From Petrosia ficiformis (taxonomy: Eukaryota; Porifera; Demospongiae; Haplosclerida; Petrosiidae): 64,000 bases of DNA. Shown here piece after piece: positions 63,442 to 64,000 of this stretch. The stretch is taken from contig OX345637.1 in the NCBI GenBank assembly GCA_947044365.1, forward strand, positions 6,969,201-7,033,200. Direction: 5' to 3'. Under the pieces are notes generated by a model. The model had not been told where the DNA came from. It was given only the letters and a program-made list of their open reading frames with translations, and did no database searches. A program made the position numbers and the translations under genes. Within the stretch, counting starts at the first letter, position 1. Every line of letters begins with the position of its first letter.

Positions 63442-63952
63442 ATGTCTGTTAGAAAACCTGGTAGAATGAAGAGTGGTTCAAGGAGAACGTCCTCTTCGTC
63501 TCTCATTCCTTCAGTTCAAGATATGGGCGAGTTGGAGAGAGCTAGACAGGAGAGTGTAGCTTTGAAGGCCAAGATTAGATCTGTGAGTAGTCGATACTAA
63601 GAATATTATTACAGCGGACTGCGTTTCATAATCTGAATTAATGTGTGTTTATGTGTACATGTATAAGATAAAATCTATGTAAACAGCTGCTAGTCTTCTT
63701 TAATTCAGCAAGTTAATTTCATTGCTTGTTTATAATTTCTTCAGCTGGAGATGGAAGTGGATGCACTTAAACAACGTTTAGAAAGTCTAAGAAAAGCAAA
63801 AAGCACAACGATTATTAAAAGAGAAAGAGAAGAAATCCATGTTCACACTCCCAATCTTGGTCGACGTCATTCCTCTTTGACTGGAGGCCTTCAACAAACA
63901 GGCGGAAACTGGTTAGCTCATCACTCCAGAAGTCTGCTAGACACTAAAGAAG
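63442..63952 (+). CDS. Coiled-coil protein, N-terminal two exons (gene runs off the window)
   Basis: Exon 1 is 63442-63582 (47 codons, donor GTGAGT). Exon 2 is 63745-63952 (acceptor TTCTTCAG, donor GTCTGT, ending in phase 1). The protein starts MSVRKPGRMKSGSRRTSSSS, a basic Ser-rich head, followed by a coiled coil (ELERARQESVALKAKIRSLE, then MEVDALKQRLESLRKAK) and a polar stretch (HTPNLGRRHSSLTGGLQQ). I do not recognise the family; such heads and coils are common in cytoskeletal or centrosomal proteins. The remaining exons lie beyond 64000. Confidence 0.7.
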
Positions 63953-64000
63953 GTCTGTGTAATAATTATAATTATTAGCACATAATTATGAAGGAATAAT

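Overview
The window is eukaryotic nuclear DNA: AT-rich, with many short GT-AG introns, long runs of scavenger-receptor cysteine-rich (SRCR) exons and dense transposon debris. The SRCR repertoire together with DIRS, Helitron and LINE relics suggests an early-branching metazoan, most likely a sponge. That assignment is an inference from gene content; no species is claimed.

Layout. The core is a tandem triplication. Each unit carries, left to right, a conserved non-coding block (1-1250, 23990-25250, 38050-39200), a small secreted-protein gene on the + strand (8204-8479 and its relics at 25801 and 39779), and a large minus-strand gene for a type I membrane receptor with up to 12 SRCR domains, a Ser/Thr/Pro-rich stalk, one transmembrane helix and a short tail (9193-21724, 26819-35574, 41599-52358). 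I traced 23 exons. The unit 2 gene reads through as a 1537-residue protein. The unit 1 copy has a 52-bp frameshift deletion, an in-frame stop and a deleted domain. The unit 3 copy has an 8-bp frameshift deletion, a Cys-to-Arg change and an altered tail. The small secreted gene decayed the other way: it is intact only in unit 1.

The units differ by insertions that can be read against empty sites in the sister units. These include a degenerate DIRS-like tyrosine-recombinase retrotransposon with two TTAA-flanked MITEs (1252-7910), a Helitron relic in the giant intron of copy 1 (15870-19435), an 895-bp foldback element at a TA site (39845-40739), a 308-bp hAT-like element with a perfect 8-bp target duplication (33416-33723), a 312-bp element with a 9-bp duplication (49553-49864), and a 323-bp insertion carrying heat-shock-like elements and a TATA box in copies 2 and 3 only.

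Right of the triplication lie a broken glycosyltransferase-92-like fragment (53014-53509), relics of a fourth receptor copy (a degenerate exon at 55913 and an inverted signal-peptide exon at 60211), and a broken LINE (56094-59960). The last 2.3 kb holds ordinary host genes: a four-exon mitochondrial ribosomal protein L41 gene on the minus strand (61698-63286) and, 155 bp away in divergent orientation, the first two exons of a coiled-coil protein (63442 onward, running out of the window).
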